The notes below the pieces were generated by a model. That model saw nothing but the letters and a program-made list of their open reading frames with translations. It was not told where the DNA came from and made no database searches. 64,000 nucleotides of DNA from Medakamo hakoo. Its lineage: Eukaryota > Chlorophyta > Trebouxiophyceae > Coccomyxaceae. Position 1 is the first letter of the stretch; the number at the start of each line of letters is the position of its first letter. Where the stretch lies: positions 496,001 through 560,000 of the forward strand of contig CP089459.1 of assembly GCA_026636295.1 (NCBI GenBank), written 5' to 3'. Positions 59,844 to 64,000 of the stretch are shown here, one piece after another. Made by a program: the position numbers and the translations under genes.

Positions 59844-60226
59844 AGTGGGGAGCGTTCCCCCCCCTCCTTTCTTTTTCTCCGTGGGGAGTGTGGGGGGGAG
59901 GGCATGCTGGGGGCTTTCGACCTCGCGCGCCGGTGGTGGTCGGAACCCCTTTCGCCGCGCTGCCTCCACATTTTTTTTCCATTCTCCCGTGTGGAGTGGG
60001 TGGGGGTGTGCGAGGACTGTGAGTGAGTGGGTGCGTGTGCAACAACAACAACAAAAAACGTCGAGAGAGAAGAAGACGGGTGAGGGGGGTGAGCGCGCTC
60101 CTCGCATGTGTGGGGAGGCCGGCCGGCCGGGGTCGGGTGCCGAGACGTCCAGTTAGGCGAACACCCGAGCGGCCCTCTTTTCGTGCGGCCGGGAGAGAGA
60201 GCGGCCCTCTCCCACGCACCCAAACA
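59844..60226. other. Intergenic between BCCP and OPR/RAP gene
   Basis: 383 bp of BCCP 3' flank and promoter of the next gene. It has T runs, an ACAACAACAACAAAAAAC stretch at about 60041-60058 and a GGCCGGCCGGCC run at about 60119-60130. No gene supported. Confidence 0.5.
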
Positions 60227-63200
60227 ATGCCCGCTCAATCGGGCGGGTCCCTGGGCCCTGTAGCGCCCGCGGCCCGGCCATCACCCGCACGCCTGGCGCG
60301 GAGCAGCCTCCGGCGCCTGCTGCTGCAGCCCGACACATTTGTGGCCGACGCCCACCACAAGCCTGCCCGCTCCGCCGCCGCCACGCCCCGCCCGGAACGG
60401 GTCACACCCTCCGGCGGTGACGCTTGGGTCAGCGGCGGCTGGACCGACACGTCCGAGTGGGCCGGCTTCGACGTGGGTGGCGGGGATGGCGGCGGCTCGC
60501 CAGCGGCGCCGCCGCCGCCACCTCCGCCCCGGCCGTCGTCGTCGACCTGGGCGCCGCGGCCCAGCGCCGGCCGCGGAGGCGGCCGGTCCTCCCGCGACCG
60601 GCGCGATTCCACCACCTGGGCCGACAACTACAGCTCCTCCTTTGACGACGACGACGACGACGACGACCGTGGCGGCGGCGAACGGCGGGCGTCGCCGTCT
60701 TTCGCCCGCCGCAGCGCTCTGGGCCGCGGATCCACCCCGCGCCGCGCCGCCGCCTCGGACAGCGACGGCGCCGGCTGGTCCGGCCGGCAGCGGTACGCGC
60801 CCGCTGACGACGCCACCCTGGACTGGGACGGCGACGAAGGCGGTGGTGGGACGGCGACGGCGGCGGGTGCGGCACGCGGCGGCCGTGACGGCCGTGGCCG
60901 CGACGACGACTGGCCGTCGCCCTCCTTCTCTTCCGACCGCGGCGACCGCTTCCGCCCTGGAGGAGGCCGCGGCGGCGGCGGCGACGGACGCCGGTGGAGC
61001 GACTCGTCCACGACTGCGCACCACCACCGGCGCCACCGCCACCGCCCGGCCGCCTTTGACGACCGCTCCTCCTCGCTGCCCGACCGCAGCGCCGGCCGCG
61101 TCCTCACGACCGACCAGATTCGCGGCAACCCCAGGCTGCCGTCCCTGGCCGAGTACGACGCGGCGGACCGGCAGCCCGGGTGGTGGGTGGAACACCTGGC
61201 ACGGCTGGGCTGCTTCAACGGCCGCCCCGGCGCGGCGGCGGCGCTCGACCGCCCGGGCGCGCTGGCATGGAGGAGGGGCGACCCCCTGCCCCACCCGGAC
61301 GTCGGGGCCGGCCCGGCCGCCGACAGGCTCGTGGTCGGCGGCCCCGGTGACGACACGGAGGACGGAGAGGAAGAGGCCGTGGAGGAGGCTGGCGGCGGTG
61401 GCGACGCCGCGGCGTCGGCCGCGGCGTCCGAGGCCGCCGCCGCGGCCGAACCCCCGCTCCAAGCCGCGGCCGCCCTCGCCTTCAGCATCCTGTCCGCGAC
61501 CAACGACTGGCGCGCGCCCCTGGGCATCGCCCGCGACTGTGGCGCCCTGTTCGACGCCGTCTGCGCGGCGTGCGCCGTCCACCGCGTCGCCAAGAACTCG
61601 CTCGCCGCGTCGCCCCGCCCGCACCCGCGCGACGTCCTCCACCACCCGGACTGGGCGGGCGCCCTGGAGCCGTTGGCCGCCGCCCTCATCCCGTCCTTCA
61701 CGCCGCGCCAGGTGTCCAACGTGTGGTGGGCGCTGTCTAAGCTCAAGGCCCGGCGGTCGAGGCTGCTGCCGCTGCTCGTCGCGCGCGTCGCGTCGTTCAC
61801 GCCGTCCGAACGGGCGGCGTGGCGGCCGCAGGAGCTGGGCAACACGCTGTGGGCGGCCGCCACGCTGGGCATGGGCGAGCCGGGCCCCTGGCAGGTCCGC
61901 ACGCCGGACGGCCGGCCCGCCTGGGCGGACGTGTGGGACGAGGTGCGCGCGCGCGACCCCATGGACTTTCAGACGCAGGGCCTGAGTAACCTGGTGTACG
62001 CGGCCGTCCTGCTGGGCATACAGGACGACGCCTTCATGGCCGGCGTCGCGGCCGCCACCATCGCGCGCATCGACTACTGCTCGCCCCAGTCCGTCTCCAA
62101 CACGGCGTGGGCGTTCAACGACGCCAACTACTACCACTCCGCCGCGTACGACGCGGCCGCCGCGCACGTGGCGGCGCGCACGCCCGAGTACAAGCCCCAG
62201 GAACTGTGCAATGTGCTGTACGCCCTGGCCAAGATGGAGCACGTGGACGCCCGCGCGTTCGCGGCCGTGGACGCCGACGTCGGCCGCCCGGAACGGTGGG
62301 GTGGCGCGCACGCGCCCGCGCCCGCCGGCTCGGACGACGACGACGCGGGCGGCCCGTCGCCGCGGGCCTTTGCGCCCGGCTGGGCCAACCAGGCCATCGC
62401 CAACCTGGCCTACTCCTTCGCTCGGGCGGGCTGGTACGCGGCGGCCGCGCTGCCGCGCCTGGCCGCCGCCGCGCTCGCGCGCATGCCCCGCTTTGAGGAG
62501 CAGGAAATCTCAAACGTGATCTGGGCGTTTGGCCGGCTGGGCTACGACCCGGGCCCGGCCTTCCTGGCCGCCTTCTCGGACCGGGTGCTGGTCCTGCTGA
62601 AGAGGGCGGAGGAGGCTGACGCGGAGGCCCGCGCCGGCGGCGGCGGCGGCCGCGGCGGGCGCGGCGGCCGCGGCGGCCGCGGCGGCCGGGGTGGCGGGCG
62701 CGACGCCGGCCCGCCCGGCAGGAGCAGCACCCTCTCCACGCAGGCGGGCGCCAACACGCTCTGGGCCCTGGCCGCCCTGCCCGGCGGCACGCGCACGCCC
62801 GCCTTCAACGCCCTCGCCGCCCGCCTGGCCGCCTCGGTCGACGCCCTGGCGACCGACCGCATCCAGGTCAACCAGCTGTTCCAGGCCATGCTGCTCGTCC
62901 GGCTGGAGCGGGACGCGGCGGGGGCGGGCGACGGCGGCGGGGGAGGCGGGGAGGGCGGCGACGCCCTGCCCTTCATCCCGGACGCCATCGCCCGCCTCGT
63001 GACCGCGTCCTGGAAGGAGTCCGCCAAGCAGACGATGATCTCCGTCTTCCAGGAGGACGTCTCTCAAACGCTGCGCCTGCTGGGCGTGCCGCACGACATG
63101 GAGGCCTTCACGGCGGACGGCCTGTTTTCCGTGGACATAGCGGTGACGAGCCCGCCCGTGTGGGGCGTCGGGAGCGGGAGCGGGAGCGGTGGTGGTGGTG

Positions 63201-64000
63201 GTGGGGCGGGGGGCGGGGGCGGAGGCGGAGGGTGGAGCGAGGCAGGCGGCGGCGCGCCGCCGCCCGCCTCCCCCACCCCCACCTCCCCGCCCCTCCGCAT
63301 CGCCATCGAAGTCGACGGCCCCTTCCACTTCACCGCCAACACCCAGGCGCCCCTGGGCTCCACCCGCCTGCGGCGCCGCATCCTGGGCATGATGGGCTGG
63401 ACCGTCCTGTCCGTCCCGCACTTTGAGTACCAGGCCCTGCCCGACTCGCGGGCGCGGGGGCAGTACCTGGCGGACAAGCTGGCGGGGGCGGGGGCGGCGG
63501 TCGACCCGGCGCGGGTGGCGGCGCTGGGCGGCGGCGGCGGCGCCGGCCGGGCGGGCGCCGCCGCGGCGCCCGCCGCCTCCGCGCCGCCGCCCAAGGACCC
63601 GGTCACCGCCGCGGGCGGGGCCGTCGGCGCGGGCGCCCCCCTCCGCCCCACCCCCGCCGGCGGGCCGCTCCCCTCCCCGCTGGCCCGGGAAGCCCTGCCC
63701 GCCGTCGTCCGGCGGGCGGCCGCGCGGGCCGAGCGCCGCCCGCCGCCGGACATCACGCCGGCCATGGCGGCCGCGGCCGCGGCCGCCGCCGCCGCCGCCC
63801 AGGGGCCCAAAGGCCCGCGCCCGCGCGCGTCCATCGGTGGGCTGTCGGCCTCGCAGCGCAGGCGGGACGCGGCGTTCACGGAAGTCGCGCGGGCCGCGCT
63901 GGCGGCCGCGCTCGCGCGCGAGCGCGCGCGCCCATACGCGCGCGAGCACCGCCTGGAGCCGCCGGCCGTCCGGATCGAGTTGGGCGGGAGCGGCGCGGCT
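60227..64000 (+). CDS. OPR/RAP-domain organelle RNA factor (3' end beyond window)
   Basis: One open frame from the ATG at 60227 to the window edge (over 1,250 codons); the end is missing. Residues 1 to about 300 are disordered, with Asp, Arg, Gly and Ser runs. Helical 38-residue repeats of OPR/FAST type follow from about 415 to 930: FTPRQVSNVWWALSKL, WRPQELGNTLWAAATLGMG, YCSPQSVSNTAWAFNDANY, YKPQELCNVLYALAKMEH, FEEQEISNVIWAFGRLGYD. A RAP domain lies at about 1022-1080 (IAIEVDGPFHFTANTQ, RRILGMMGWTVLSVPHFEYQ). Such proteins bind specific chloroplast or mitochondrial transcripts for stability, splicing or translation. Unusually, at least 170 low-complexity residues continue after the RAP domain. 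Confidence 0.85.
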   Translation, partial: MPAQSGGSLGPVAPAARPSPARLARSSLRRLLLQPDTFVADAHHKPARSAAATPRPERVTPSGGDAWVSGGWTDTSEWAGFDVGGGDGGGSPAAPPPPPPPRPSSSTWAPRPSAGRGGGRSSRDRRDSTTWADNYSSSFDDDDDDDDRGGGERRASPSFARRSALGRGSTPRRAAASDSDGAGWSGRQRYAPADDATLDWDGDEGGGGTATAAGAARGGRDGRGRDDDWPSPSFSSDRGDRFRPGGGRGGGGDGRRWSDSSTTAHHHRRHRHRPAAFDDRSSSLPDRSAGRVLTTDQIRGNPRLPSLAEYDAADRQPGWWVEHLARLGCFNGRPGAAAALDRPGALAWRRGDPLPHPDVGAGPAADRLVVGGPGDDTEDGEEEAVEEAGGGGDAAASAAASEAAAAAEPPLQAAAALAFSILSATNDWRAPLGIARDCGALFDAVCAACAVHRVAKNSLAASPRPHPRDVLHHPDWAGALEPLAAALIPSFTPRQVSNVWWALSKLKARRSRLLPLLVARVASFTPSERAAWRPQELGNTLWAAATLGMGEPGPWQVRTPDGRPAWADVWDEVRARDPMDFQTQGLSNLVYAAVLLGIQDDAFMAGVAAATIARIDYCSPQSVSNTAWAFNDANYYHSAAYDAAAAHVAARTPEYKPQELCNVLYALAKMEHVDARAFAAVDADVGRPERWGGAHAPAPAGSDDDDAGGPSPRAFAPGWANQAIANLAYSFARAGWYAAAALPRLAAAALARMPRFEEQEISNVIWAFGRLGYDPGPAFLAAFSDRVLVLLKRAEEADAEARAGGGGGRGGRGGRGGRGGRGGGRDAGPPGRSSTLSTQAGANTLWALAALPGGTRTPAFNALAARLAASVDALATDRIQVNQLFQAMLLVRLERDAAGAGDGGGGGGEGGDALPFIPDAIARLVTASWKESAKQTMISVFQEDVSQTLRLLGVPHDMEAFTADGLFSVDIAVTSPPVWGVGSGSGSGGGGGGAGGGGGGGGWSEAGGGAPPPASPTPTSPPLRIAIEVDGPFHFTANTQAPLGSTRLRRRILGMMGWTVLSVPHFEYQALPDSRARGQYLADKLAGAGAAVDPARVAALGGGGGAGRAGAAAAPAASAPPPKDPVTAAGGAVGAGAPLRPTPAGGPLPSPLAREALPAVVRRAAARAERRPPPDITPAMAAAAAAAAAAAQGPKGPRPRASIGGLSASQRRRDAAFTEVARAALAAALARERARPYAREHRLEPPAVRIELGGSGAA

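Overview
The window is nuclear DNA of a very GC-rich, gene-dense photosynthetic eukaryote, almost certainly a green alga. The evidence is gene content: a MYB-CC (PSR1/PHR1-type) regulator, a four-helix LHC protein, TL29, plastid bS20, a PAM71-type ion transporter, a plastid BCCP, a fibrillin, a TRB/single-Myb-histone protein, TPLATE-complex TWD40-2 and an OPR/RAP protein. TGTAA motifs, the known green-algal poly(A) signal, follow several stop codons. By eye the GC content is about 70% or more; I cannot name the species. I recognise no transposon, virus-like element, CRISPR array, tRNA or rRNA.

I call 34 protein genes, 32 complete and two cut by the window edges (SAP-repeat gene on the left, OPR/RAP gene on the right). 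Introns are few, short and 5'-biased: of 38 inferred introns, 37 begin GTG and one begins GTA. Most genes lie in divergent pairs sharing 100-450 bp of promoter DNA, alternating with convergent pairs whose stops are 42-450 bp apart. Some co-directional genes are also very close, down to 27 bp.

Layout, left to right. 1-5.9 kb: SAP-repeat gene, PSR1-like regulator, eIF3f, plastid bS20. 6-10.3 kb: acetate kinase, NudC-domain protein, degenerate FtsZ-like protein. 10.5-17 kb: SCY1-like pseudokinase, Erv1 sulfhydryl oxidase, DNAJC8, Dim1 rRNA methylase. 17-22 kb: unknown membrane protein, TL29, LSD1-type zinc-finger protein. 22-26.5 kb: glycerol-3-phosphate dehydrogenase, PAM71-like transporter, Chz1-like histone chaperone. 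26.6-34.5 kb: TWD40-2, LHCB7-like antenna protein, eS17. 34.7-44.3 kb: ALG1, P5A-ATPase, TRB, Mic10. 44.6-53.4 kb: eIF4G, WEE1, prolyl 4-hydroxylase, cytochrome P450. 53.7-64 kb: gamma-carbonic-anhydrase-like protein, DDRGK1, Dus1, fibrillin, BCCP, OPR/RAP.

The genes are mostly housekeeping and do not form one dedicated pathway. They group into translation and RNA (eIF3f, eIF4G, eS17, bS20, Dim1, Dus1, DNAJC8), plastid functions, mitochondrial intermembrane space and inner membrane (Erv1, Mic10, gamma-CA-like) and the secretory or endocytic system (ALG1, P5A-ATPase, DDRGK1, P4H, SCYL1, TWD40-2). I see no new multi-gene system. The most unusual single items are the FtsZ-fold protein that has lost its GTP-binding loop, the WEE1 and P450 with altered active-site motifs, the telomere-like repeat abutting a splice acceptor in the TRB gene, and the uniform splice-site pattern.
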